64,000 nt of DNA, taken from NCBI GenBank assembly GCA_016706865.1, contig JADJIS010000001.1:310001-374000 (forward strand), given 5' to 3'. The notes below the pieces were generated by a model. The model was not told the DNA's origin. It saw nothing but the letters and a program-made list of their open reading frames with translations, and searched no databases. This document shows positions 18,845 to 25,923 of the stretch, one piece after another. This DNA is from Bacteroidota bacterium (GTDB taxonomy: Bacteria; Bacteroidota; Bacteroidia; Chitinophagales; BACL12). The translations under genes were made by a program, and so were the position numbers. The first letter of the stretch is position 1; each line of letters opens with the position of its first letter.

Positions 18845-19735
18845 TTATTTCCTTCTCTGTGGCATTGGTTTACGAGCCGGAGGTCTTTTAGTATCAGTTC
18901 CACCTCTTCCACCTGCACCGCCTCTACCGCGAGAATCTCTTCTTTTTTTATCTCCGCCGGCTTCTTCTTCCATTTTCAAACGCTCTTCCTTATCCATGAA
19001 TTCGTCTGATTTATCAGTACGGGATTCTTCCAATTCTTCTTTGTTTTTAGCGCGTTCTTCCAAACCTTCCACAATTGCATCGGTAAGATATTTAACGATG
19101 ATAGCGATTGATTTTGCTGCATCATCATTTGCAGGAACCGGGAAATCCACTTTATTAGGATCGCAGTTCGTATCTACCATACCTAAGGTTGTGATATTAA
19201 GGCGATGAGCTTCTGCAATTGCAATGTGTTCGTGTCCGATATCCACAACCAATAAAGCTGCAGGTAAACGATTTAATTGAACTACACCACCAATTACTCT
19301 TTCCAGTTTATCGCGTTCACGGCTCATTACGAGTCTTTCTTTTTTGGTCAGGTTTTCTGCTGAACCATCAGAAAGCATTTTTTCAATGGTTTGTAATTTT
19401 TTGATGCTTTTGCGAATAGTAGTAAAGTTTGTAAGCATTCCACCTAACCAACGCTCTGTAGCAAATGGCATCCCAACGCGACGTGCTTGTTCTTCCATTG
19501 TTTCCTTAGCTTGTTTTTTGGTGGCAACGAACATGATCTTTTTCCCACTGCGTGCTATATTTTTAAGAGCTGCTGCTGCTTCTTCCAGTTTTTCAATGGT
19601 TTTATGAAGGTCGATAATATGAATACCTTTCTTTTCCATGAAAATATAAGGGAGCATTTTTGGATTCCATTTTTTGCGTAAGTGACCAAAATGCACACCT
19701 GCTTCCAATAACTGATTATAATTAAGTTTTTCCAT
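18845..19735 (-). CDS. rpsB: 30S ribosomal protein uS2 with long basic C-terminal tail
   Basis: The protein begins with the S2 signature 'LLEAGVHFGHLRKKWNPKM' and contains 'RWLGGMLTNFTTI' and 'DTNCDPNKVDFPVPANDDA', all conserved. The core ends near residue 230. A charged tail of about 60 residues follows, rich in Glu/Lys and then in Arg-Gly ('RGRGGAGGRGG', ending 'PMPQRRK'). Total length of 296 aa exceeds the usual length of about 240-260. It is third in the operon, 18 bp after rpsI. Confidence 0.95.
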   Translation of the reverse strand: MEKLNYNQLLEAGVHFGHLRKKWNPKMLPYIFMEKKGIHIIDLHKTIEKLEEAAAALKNIARSGKKIMFVATKKQAKETMEEQARRVGMPFATERWLGGMLTNFTTIRKSIKKLQTIEKMLSDGSAENLTKKERLVMSRERDKLERVIGGVVQLNRLPAALLVVDIGHEHIAIAEAHRLNITTLGMVDTNCDPNKVDFPVPANDDAAKSIAIIVKYLTDAIVEGLEERAKNKEELEESRTDKSDEFMDKEERLKMEEEAGGDKKRRDSRGRGGAGGRGGTDTKRPPARKPMPQRRK

Positions 19736-19753
19736 TTGATTTCGCTTTTTCGA

Positions 19754-20140
19754 TTAACGTTTAGAGAATTGTGTAGCACGACGTGCACCGTGAAGACCGA
19801 ATTTCTTACGCTCCACCATACGGCTGTCGCGGGTAAGATATCCCTTTAAGCGGAGAGCCGGTTTAAGTTCTTCGTTGTATTTCACGAGAGCTCTGGCAAT
19901 TCCCATTTTCACTGCTTCAGCCTGGCCTTTAACGCCACCGCCTGTTGCATTTACAACTACATCAAATTCGTTTTCCATTTGCACTGCGTCAAAAGGATCA
20001 GTTATGTTGTGCAATAAATGTTTTGCTGCAAAATATTCTTTGTAATCTTTACCGTTAACGGTGATAACACCTTTCCCTTTTTTCAAAAAAACACGGGCAA
20101 CAGCGTTTTTTCTTCTACCTACTGCATTAATGGTCTCCAT
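19754..20140 (-). CDS. rpsI: 30S ribosomal protein uS9
   Basis: The 128-aa protein opens with 'INAVGRRKNAVARVFLKKGKG', has 'VNATGGGVKGQAEAVKMGIARAL', and ends with the conserved 'RKKFGLHGARRATQFSKR', whose C-terminal Lys-Arg reaches the P-site tRNA. It lies 3 bp after rplM and 18 bp before rpsB. Confidence 0.97.
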   Translation of the reverse strand: METINAVGRRKNAVARVFLKKGKGVITVNGKDYKEYFAAKHLLHNITDPFDAVQMENEFDVVVNATGGGVKGQAEAVKMGIARALVKYNEELKPALRLKGYLTRDSRMVERKKFGLHGARRATQFSKR

Positions 20141-20143
20141 GCA

Positions 20144-20587
20144 TTAAAATTTTAAAGTTTTTGGTTTTTGAGCAGCATGCGGATGTTCCGAACCTGCATA
20201 AACAAACAGTTTTTTATACATTGCGCTGCCGAGTTTAGTATGCGGAAGCATTCCTTTTATGGTGCGTTCCAACAACTTTTCAGGTGTTTTAGCAAGAACC
20301 ATTTTAGGATTAACAACGGTACGGCCACCAGGGTGACCGGAATACCAATCGATCTCTTTATCCAGCATTTTTTTGCCGGTAAGTTTTACCTTTTCGCAAT
20401 TAATGATGATCACATAGTCGCCACAATCGGTATGCGGAGTAAAATAAGGTTTGTTCTTACCTCTTAATATCGCTGCAATTCTGGCGCTAATACGGCCAAG
20501 GGTCTGATCCTCAGCATCTACCAGCCACCAATCATGCGTTACTGTCGCTTTGTTGGCCGATCTTGTTTTGTAACTTAACGTATCCAC
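20144..20587 (-). CDS. rplM: 50S ribosomal protein uL13
   Basis: The 147-aa protein contains the L13 signatures 'WWLVDAEDQTLGRISARIA', 'GDYVIIINCEKVKLTGKK' and 'GMLPHTKLGSAMYKKL'. The start codon is GTG, since no in-frame ATG exists upstream. It is the first gene of the rplM-rpsI-rpsB-tsf operon. A clear Bacteroidota promoter and a small leader hairpin lie just upstream. Confidence 0.97.
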   Translation of the reverse strand: MDTLSYKTRSANKATVTHDWWLVDAEDQTLGRISARIAAILRGKNKPYFTPHTDCGDYVIIINCEKVKLTGKKMLDKEIDWYSGHPGGRTVVNPKMVLAKTPEKLLERTIKGMLPHTKLGSAMYKKLFVYAGSEHPHAAQKPKTLKF

Positions 20588-20610
20588 TTTTATAATTTTG
20601 TTTAGTAATA

Positions 20611-20624
20611 CCGTTTTCTAACGG
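20611..20624 (-). other. Small hairpin at the 5' end of the rplM leader
   Basis: Minus-strand CCGTT-AGAA-AACGG forms a 5-bp stem with a tetraloop. It begins about 6 bases past the -7 box, so it would sit at the very 5' end of the mRNA, where it could stabilise the transcript or bind a regulator. Confidence 0.45.
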
Positions 20625-20629
20625 GGACG

Positions 20630-20660
20630 CAAAGATAGATATACACTTTTTTGATTGCAA
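20630..20660 (-). promoter_or_regulatory. Promoter of the rplM operon (TTG-N20-TATCTTTG)
   Basis: On the minus strand the -7 element TATCTTTG (20637-20630) matches the Bacteroidota consensus TAnnTTTG exactly. A TTG (20660-20658) lies 20 bases upstream as the -33 element. The predicted leader is about 36 nt. Confidence 0.75.
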
Positions 20661-21177
20661 GGAAATTGGAAGAAAAAATGAGAGGGTGTCTCGTAACTTG
20701 TTGATTTTCAGTGAAATTTTGGCATTAATAAAAATGACCTAGGACATAGGACCTATGAAGTAGGATGGAATTGAGGTTGGATTGGAACTATATTTTCTTT
20801 GTCCGGGTCGTCGATCCGTTTTTTGTTCTTTATTCTTTGTTCTTTATTCGATATTATTCTGGGTTCTGGGTTCTGGGTTCTGGGTTCTGGGTTCTGGGTT
20901 CTGGGTTCTGGGTTCTGGGTTCTGGGTTCTGGGTTCTGAGTTGGCAGACGTTCCAAACGGAGTAAAATCATCCGGGCGTGTATTGTTTAATGTTCTTTAT
21001 TCCTTGTTCTTTATTCGATATTGGCCCCCTACCCCATAGGGGAGTAAGTTTTTAGTTGGATTGAAAGTTCATTTCGAAGCAAAATTCTCCAATGTTACAA
21101 ACTGCCAACTGCCACTGCTACTGCCAACTATCCCTGCCAACTGCCACTGCCAACTGCTTCCCCCTCCTCCCCCAACA
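20661..21177. repeat. Gene-free spacer with TTCTGGG x12 and other period-7 arrays
   Basis: No gene is convincing here. Three repeat arrays are present: GACCTAG/GACATAG/GACCTAT (20736-20756, same family as GGACATA elsewhere); TTCTGGG in eleven exact copies plus one TTCTGAG (20857-20940, 84 bp); and an ACTGCCA-based array with 6- and 7-bp units (21101-21157). The 84-bp array creates long spurious reading frames on both strands. TTCTTTATTC-type words flank it. Confidence 0.9.
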
Positions 21178-21211
21178 AAAAGAGCGATTCACTTTCGCAA
21201 ATCGCTCTTTT
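21178..21211 (-). terminator. Terminator after the Zn protease gene
   Basis: The arms AAAAGAGCGATT (21178-21189) and AATCGCTCTTTT (21200-21211) are perfect 12-bp inverted repeats, with a 10-nt loop and T tracts on both strands. It lies 20 bp past the stop codon of the protease frame. Confidence 0.85.
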
Positions 21212-21231
21212 ATTATTTAATCGAATATCAA

Positions 21232-21911
21232 TTATCTTCTTGCCATATATAGCATTATATAATATATAAGTGTTGACAATGAACCAAGTGCTGCAGCTAC
21301 ATAGGTGTAACCAGCCCAGTTCAATGCATCTTTGGCTTTGCCCATTTCCATAGAACCTGCCAGGGATGAACCTTCTAACCAGGCAATAGCTCTGCGGCTT
21401 GCATCTACTTCCACTGGAAGCGTGATGAAACTGAACAAAGTTGTTATTGCGAATAAAATTATACCAGCAAGTAATAGTGTTGATCCTATTGAATTCACCA
21501 ATAATAACCTGCAATTAATACCCAGGTTACGTATTTGGAGGAGATCATCATGGCCGGAACCATTTTACTTCTCATAGTTAACCAAACATATGCTCTGGCA
21601 TGTTGCACTGCGTGGCCACACTCGTGGGCAGCAACAGCAGCGGCAGCAATACTATTGGAACTATAAACATCCTCACTCAGGTTCACCGTTTTATTTACCG
21701 GATTGTAGTGATCGGTAAGCTGACCAGCAACCGAAATAACCTGAACATCGGTAATGCCATTTTCCTGCAACATCCGTTCGGCGATATCCTTACCGGTTAA
21801 ACCGCCCCGAACAGAGATTTCAGAATATTTTTTGAATTTTCGTTTTAGAATAGAGCTGATTATAAATCCCGCGATCAGGAATACAATGCCTAAAATATAC
21901 GCTATTATCAT
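21232..21911 (-). pseudogene. YugP-type neutral zinc metallopeptidase, split by a -1 frameshift
   Basis: The first frame (21911 to 21495, 138 aa) has an N-terminal membrane helix, 'GLTGKDIAERMLQENGI', 'DHYNPVNKTVNLSEDVY' and the zinc motif 'AAHECGHAVQHA', then stops after 'VLIAGYYW'. The -1 frame (to 21232) continues with 'LLLVNSIGSTLLLAGIILF', 'LPVEVDASRRAIAWLE' and 'AAALGSLSTLIYYIMLYM', the normal C-terminal half of the family. Restoring one base near 21506 gives an uninterrupted protein of about 227 aa reading 'VLIAGLLLVNSIGS'. No slippery heptamer is present, so a real mutation or a sequencing error is more likely than programmed frameshifting. Confidence 0.8.
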
Positions 21912-22078
21912 TTTTTATAGTTGTTTTTTTATTTTTAATTTATAAGACGTAAAAGTACTAGCACTTATTTTGAAATAAAGTTTTAAAGGATTTTATGTAA
22001 TAATTGATAACGATTTTTGGTGAAAAAAGTTTATTTGGAACAAAAAAGTTTCAAGCTTCGATCGTTGTCAATTATCAA

Positions 22079-22639
22079 TTAATTAAAAAGCTCTTTCGCA
22101 GAAACGTTCTTTCTTTCTGCCTCTTCAATGGTTAAAACTTCTTTGCGCTGATAATTCATCATGCGCGCCATAATGTTGGTCGGGAACATTTCTACAGAAT
22201 TATTATAGGCAGTAATAGCAGCATTATACGTTCTTCGGGCGGCGGAAAGTTGTTCCTCAATTTCGGTCCAGGTGGATTGAAGCTGGATGAAACTGTTGTT
22301 TGCTTTCAGATCGGGATAATTTTCCACGGCAACGCGCAGTTGGGATAGTAATCCGGTCATCTGATTTTCCATTCCTATACGTTCCTGAGCAGGCATTGTC
22401 GGACTCGCCTGAATTGCGCCTCTTAATTCTACTATCTTGGTTAAAATTTCCTTTTCGTAGGTCATATATTGTTTAGCTGTCTCTACTAAATTCGGGATCA
22501 GGTCAAACCTTTTCTTCAACATGGCATCAATGGAACCGAAGGCGTTTTCCACCTGGTTTTTGCGGTTGATGAGGGAGTTGTAGAGTCCGATCACAATGAG
22601 GATGAGGACTACGAGAATGATGAGTGGTATGAGATACAT
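22079..22639 (-). CDS. LemA family protein
   Basis: The 186-aa protein has one N-terminal membrane helix ('LIPLIILVVLILIVIGLYNSLI') and the LemA signatures 'RKNQVENAFGSIDAMLKKRFDLIPNLVETAKQYM' and 'LKANNSFIQLQ' with 'RRTYNAAITAYNNSVEMFP'. LemA proteins are long helical bundles anchored in the inner membrane and facing the periplasm. Their role is not settled. The membrane protease fragment upstream of the next terminator is on the same strand but separated by 167 bp. Confidence 0.9.
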   Translation of the reverse strand: MYLIPLIILVVLILIVIGLYNSLINRKNQVENAFGSIDAMLKKRFDLIPNLVETAKQYMTYEKEILTKIVELRGAIQASPTMPAQERIGMENQMTGLLSQLRVAVENYPDLKANNSFIQLQSTWTEIEEQLSAARRTYNAAITAYNNSVEMFPTNIMARMMNYQRKEVLTIEEAERKNVSAKELFN

Positions 22640-22675
22640 TCGTGGTGGTTTTTATTTGAAGCAAAAATAATGAAT

Positions 22676-22696
22676 AATGAGTGATGAGTAATGAGT
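22676..22696. repeat. Heptamer AATGAGT x3
   Basis: The units AATGAGT, GATGAGT and AATGAGT lie in tandem. This is the reverse complement of the ACTCATT array at 1027-1047 and 17701-17714. A nearby 'GTGTGAATC' (about 22751) also recurs next to the first array (about 1057), so the loci share more than the heptamer. Confidence 0.8.
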
Positions 22697-22795
22697 TTGA
22701 TCCTTCGAGCTTGGAATATTTCGTTCTTTGAGGGCATTTCGTTTTGTGAGGTGTGAATCATGGGGTTAATTCCGAACGAAGGATAGAGATACCAG

Positions 22796-22819
22796 ATTCG
22801 CAATTCGCGAATTGCGAAT
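22796..22819. promoter_or_regulatory. 24-bp perfect palindrome, probable operator
   Basis: The sequence is self-complementary around its centre, each half reading ATTCGCAATTCG. It starts 39 bp and ends 16 bp before the -7 element of the next gene pair, so a bound protein would cover the -33 region. The first gene of the pair encodes a DNA-binding-like protein, which makes autoregulation likely. Confidence 0.7.
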
Positions 22820-22834
22820 TGCGAAAACTTGTTA

Positions 22835-22842
22835 TATCTTTG
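22835..22842 (+). promoter_or_regulatory. -7 element TATCTTTG of the HTH/nucleotidyltransferase pair
   Basis: TATCTTTG matches TAnnTTTG exactly. The upstream ATG of the first gene is only 8 bp further on, so the transcript would be leaderless or nearly so if that start is used. The next in-frame ATG (22868) would leave a short leader of about 20 nt. Confidence 0.65.
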
Positions 22843-22849
22843 TTAGATA

Positions 22850-23368
22850 ATGAGAAAACATAATGGTATGCGGCCGCATGATATCGCTATTTTGCTAAAA
22901 ATTGTTGCGTTGCGTAATGAGATTTGGCAAATGACAGAACTTGCTCATTCCTTAAAAATAAGTGCTTCCGAAGTATTTGAATCTTTAAACAGAAGTCAGT
23001 TTGCTGGATTAATTAATTATTCCGCTAAAAAACTGAACCGTCTGAATTTATTGGAATTTTTGGAGCATGGTGTTAAATATGTTTTCCCCCAACATCCGGG
23101 ATCCTTGCTCCGTGGAATTCCTACAGCACATTCGCATCCTTTAATGAAAAAACATTTTAAAAGTGAAATGAATTATGTGTGGCCAAGCACTAAAGGTGAG
23201 GTGTTGGGTTTAACAATTGAACCATTTTATCCCAAACAAATAGAAGCAGTAAATGAAGATGCTGAGTTTTATAAATTATTAGCTTTGGTGGATGTGTTGA
23301 GAGTTGGCAAGGTGAGAGAGATTAAATTTGCAAAGGAGGAACTGAGGAAAGTTATTTTGGATGAATGA
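22850..23368 (+). CDS. Winged-helix DNA-binding protein, candidate antitoxin/regulator
   Basis: The 172-aa protein (166 aa from the second ATG at 22868) begins with a helix-turn-helix-like region of about 60 residues ('DIAILLKIVALRNEIWQMTELAHSLKISASEVFESLNRSQFAGLI') that resembles winged-helix repressors. The second half, with 'FPQHPGSLLRGIPTAHSHP' and a C-terminal helical tail, is unfamiliar. It overlaps the nucleotidyltransferase gene by 8 bp and follows a palindromic promoter. The order regulator-then-nucleotidyltransferase matches AbiE-type toxin-antitoxin modules (AbiEi/AbiEii). Identity with AbiEi is not established. Confidence 0.65.
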   Translation: MRKHNGMRPHDIAILLKIVALRNEIWQMTELAHSLKISASEVFESLNRSQFAGLINYSAKKLNRLNLLEFLEHGVKYVFPQHPGSLLRGIPTAHSHPLMKKHFKSEMNYVWPSTKGEVLGLTIEPFYPKQIEAVNEDAEFYKLLALVDVLRVGKVREIKFAKEELRKVILDE

Positions 23369-24044
23369 TAATGAAAATAAAGTTAGGATTAAATCGGTTG
23401 CAAGAGCGCTTGCTGAATTGAATCAACAGGTTGTTTTTGTTGGTGGAGCAACTATTTCCTTATATCCGGATAGAGAAGTTTTTGAAACCAGACCAACAGA
23501 TGATGTAGATGTATTAATTGAAATATTAAATTATTCAAATAGAGTTACACTGGAAGAAAAACTTAGAACTATCGGATTCACTCATGACATTGAATCCGGC
23601 ATTGCATGTCGATATAAAATACATGGAATTACCGTAGACATTATGCCGACTAATGATGTATCTCTGGGATTCAACAGCATATGGTATTCCGAGGGATTTA
23701 AAAAAGCTGTTAATTATGTTATAGATGAATCTGCTACTGTTAAAATCCTCACTCCACCATATTTTATAGCGACTAAACTTGAAGCATTTAAAGATCGTGG
23801 AAAAAATGATGGAAGAACAAGTCAAGATTTTGAAGATATTATTTACGTGTTAGAAAACAGGAGTGTTGTTTGGAAAGAATTAAGCAACTCCGATATCGAT
23901 ATTAAAAAATATTTACAAATGGAATTTGATAATGTTCTAAAGAATCCGAATCATTTTGAATGGGTTGATGGTCATGTTGAACGCGGAGATTCACGATCAA
24001 CCGATGAAATAATAGGTGCAATTCAAAGATTTATCGTCGAGTAG
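23361..24044 (+). CDS. Nucleotidyltransferase, AbiEii-like candidate toxin
   Basis: The 227-aa protein has a polymerase-beta-type nucleotidyltransferase core: 'VVFVGGATISLYPD' (glycine motif) followed by 'RPTDDVDVLIE', whose spaced acidic residues would bind metal. A third candidate carboxylate lies in 'KIHGITVDIMP'. 'YFIATKLEAFKDRGKNDGRTSQDFEDIIYVL' resembles the conserved K-x-x-A/E region of AbiEii and MNT-type enzymes, which modify tRNA or partner proteins. It overlaps the upstream regulator by 8 bp, implying coupled translation. Confidence 0.7.
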   Translation: MNDNENKVRIKSVARALAELNQQVVFVGGATISLYPDREVFETRPTDDVDVLIEILNYSNRVTLEEKLRTIGFTHDIESGIACRYKIHGITVDIMPTNDVSLGFNSIWYSEGFKKAVNYVIDESATVKILTPPYFIATKLEAFKDRGKNDGRTSQDFEDIIYVLENRSVVWKELSNSDIDIKKYLQMEFDNVLKNPNHFEWVDGHVERGDSRSTDEIIGAIQRFIVE

Positions 24045-24106
24045 GTCATATGCCGTCAGTTAGAGAGCCTCACTGCCTCCGAATTGCAAAATCCCACTGT
24101 TTTCCT

Positions 24107-24198
24107 GATACCTGATAACCAATACGCGCGCAGCGCTATCCTATGTCCTATTTACCTTGTCCTATGTCAGTCCTATGTCATATGTCCTATGTCCTATG
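24107..24198. repeat. GATACCT and TCCTATG period-7 arrays
   Basis: GATACCT/GATAACC (24107-24120), TCCTATG/TCCTATT (24139-24152), a single TCCTATG (24160-24166) and four tandem units (24171-24198, one varying to TCATATG). Both word families also occur together in the spacer before acs at 5828-5940, in the same order relative to each other reversed. Confidence 0.85.
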
Positions 24199-24283
24199 TC
24201 CCTCCCCCCAATTGTGGTATGTAAATATTTTTAATTTGTGTTGATTTTTGCAACACTAATTAATTAATATATAAAAAAATAAG

Positions 24284-25687
24284 ATGCAAATATTGAAATA
24301 TACAATTACAATAATTTTTATCTCCACAATTTCTTTTGCAAATGCACAATTTACCAAATTGATGGATTTTAATGATGCTGAAACAGGATGTGATCCCTAT
24401 ATGGTTGCATTGGTTGGTGATGGCACATGGTTATATGGAACTGCGAATAGTTGCGGAGCAAATAATCGTGGCACTATTTATAAAATAAAACCGGACGGAA
24501 GTGATTTTACTGTGATATACGATTTTAATGAAACCGAGGGAGGTAACACGCCTGAAGGTGGCGTTATTTATGATGGAACTTATTTATACGGACATACCCG
24601 ATCAGGAGGAATAAATGAATTTGGCACCTTATATAAAATAAAACCTGATGGAAGCGACTATCAGGTATTAAGAGATTTTTTAGCAGGTGATGCTGATGGC
24701 GGAGTACCTTATGGTACACTGCATTTTGATGGCACCTATATATATGGCACCTGTTCACAAGCCGGATTAAATTTCGGCGGCACTTTATTTAAAATAAAAC
24801 CTGATGGAAGTGATTATGAAATACTCCACCATTTTGGATTTGAGGATACAGGATGGCAGGCTTATGGAGGAGTTATTTCAGACGGCACTTATTTATATGG
24901 AATGACAGTTCATGGAGGAACTGATAATATTGGTGTTGCTTACAAAATAAAAACTGATGGTACCGGGTATTCAGAATTTATCAATTTTACAGATGATCCA
25001 AATGGTGCATTGGCATATGGTGCATTTATCAGTGACGGTACCTATTTATATGCAATGACAAGTAATGGCGGCGAACCTAATCGCGGAATTATTTATCGCG
25101 TTAAACCCGATGGAAGTGATTTTTTAAAGTTACACACCTTTGAATTGACTGATGGTGCTCATCCATTTGGATCATTAATTATTGTTGATGATAAATTATA
25201 TGGCATGACAGAATTTGCCGGATCTTATAATGGAGGCACCTTGTTTCAAATCGGTAAAGACGGTAGCGACTTCACAGTATTATTGCATTTTGAAGAAACA
25301 ACTACGGGCACTCTTCCCTTCGGAACTTTATTTTATGATCATGGTGCTATTTTTGGAGTTACTAATAAAGGCGGTGTAAATGGCCAAGGTGTTATTTTTC
25401 GTTGGGGGGATATTGCTTCCGGTATTACCGAAAATACTAGTTCACCAATAACAGTATATCCAAACCCAACATCCGGAAATATCAATTTTGAAATTGATAA
25501 TACATTAATTACAGATAATAGTATTCTCCAAATTATGGATCTACAAGGGAAAATAATATATGAATCGGTGGTTCAAACGGGAACGAATTCAATTAATATG
25601 GGGAATATTGCAGATGGGATGTATGTGATAAAAATTGAGACTGGTTACCAAAATTATACAAGGCATTTTATGGTGGAGGGGAATTGA
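24284..25687 (+). CDS. Secreted TIGR03803-type repeat protein with T9SS type A tail
   Basis: After a signal peptide ('ITIIFISTISFANAQ') the 467-aa protein has six full repeats and one partial repeat of about 55 aa. Each carries 'G-LYKIKPDGSD---L--F' and then 'GG-I-DGTYLYG-T--GG', the pattern of the TIGR03803 repeat family, probably forming a beta-propeller. The C-terminal domain ('VYPNPTSGNINFEI...GMYVIKIETG') is a T9SS type A sorting signal. Function is unknown, and it is likely surface-exposed or released. It separates the nucleotidyltransferase pair from the Druantia-like operon. Confidence 0.85.
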   Translation: MQILKYTITIIFISTISFANAQFTKLMDFNDAETGCDPYMVALVGDGTWLYGTANSCGANNRGTIYKIKPDGSDFTVIYDFNETEGGNTPEGGVIYDGTYLYGHTRSGGINEFGTLYKIKPDGSDYQVLRDFLAGDADGGVPYGTLHFDGTYIYGTCSQAGLNFGGTLFKIKPDGSDYEILHHFGFEDTGWQAYGGVISDGTYLYGMTVHGGTDNIGVAYKIKTDGTGYSEFINFTDDPNGALAYGAFISDGTYLYAMTSNGGEPNRGIIYRVKPDGSDFLKLHTFELTDGAHPFGSLIIVDDKLYGMTEFAGSYNGGTLFQIGKDGSDFTVLLHFEETTTGTLPFGTLFYDHGAIFGVTNKGGVNGQGVIFRWGDIASGITENTSSPITVYPNPTSGNINFEIDNTLITDNSILQIMDLQGKIIYESVVQTGTNSINMGNIADGMYVIKIETGYQNYTRHFMVEGN

Positions 25688-25720
25688 ATTACTTTATGTG
25701 TGTAATTATTAAATAATAAC

Positions 25721-25906
25721 TCATTCAACTATAAATTCCGTATCAGATTGCATCACAAATTCAGTTTTACAAGTTAGACATTGATGAACTTGTGATTGAT
25801 TGTTAGAAGGAGCGAGATCGAAAATTATATCAGTTCTAGATCCGCATTTTGGACAGGTTGTGGGTTGGTCTCCGTAAATATATATTTCAAAAAACGTAAG
25901 TTTCAT
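25721..25906 (-). CDS. 61-aa zinc-ribbon protein
   Basis: The small protein carries two Cys pairs, 'TCPKCGSRTDI' and 'HQCLTCKTEFV', spaced like a zinc ribbon. It begins 17 bp after the HNH gene and shares its strand, so it appears to be the last gene of the defence operon. It may only be a passenger. No larger family is recognisable. Confidence 0.65.
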   Translation of the reverse strand: MKLTFFEIYIYGDQPTTCPKCGSRTDIIFDLAPSNNQSQVHQCLTCKTEFVMQSDTEFIVE

Positions 25907-25923
25907 AAGAAATTAAATTTGGA

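Noticed and set aside
20857..20940. CRISPR array
   Set aside because: Units are directly abutted 7-mers with no spacers, and no cas genes are present. The Cas4-like nuclease belongs to the helicase operon.
20753..21039. Open frames with 'NPEPRTQ' and 'GSGFWVL' repeats
   Set aside because: They are translations of the TTCTGGG array on both strands; a 7-bp unit gives long frames without stops by chance.
21495..21515. Programmed -1 frameshift in the Zn protease
   Set aside because: No X_XXY_YYZ slippery heptamer is found before the stop, and the whole second half needs the shift.
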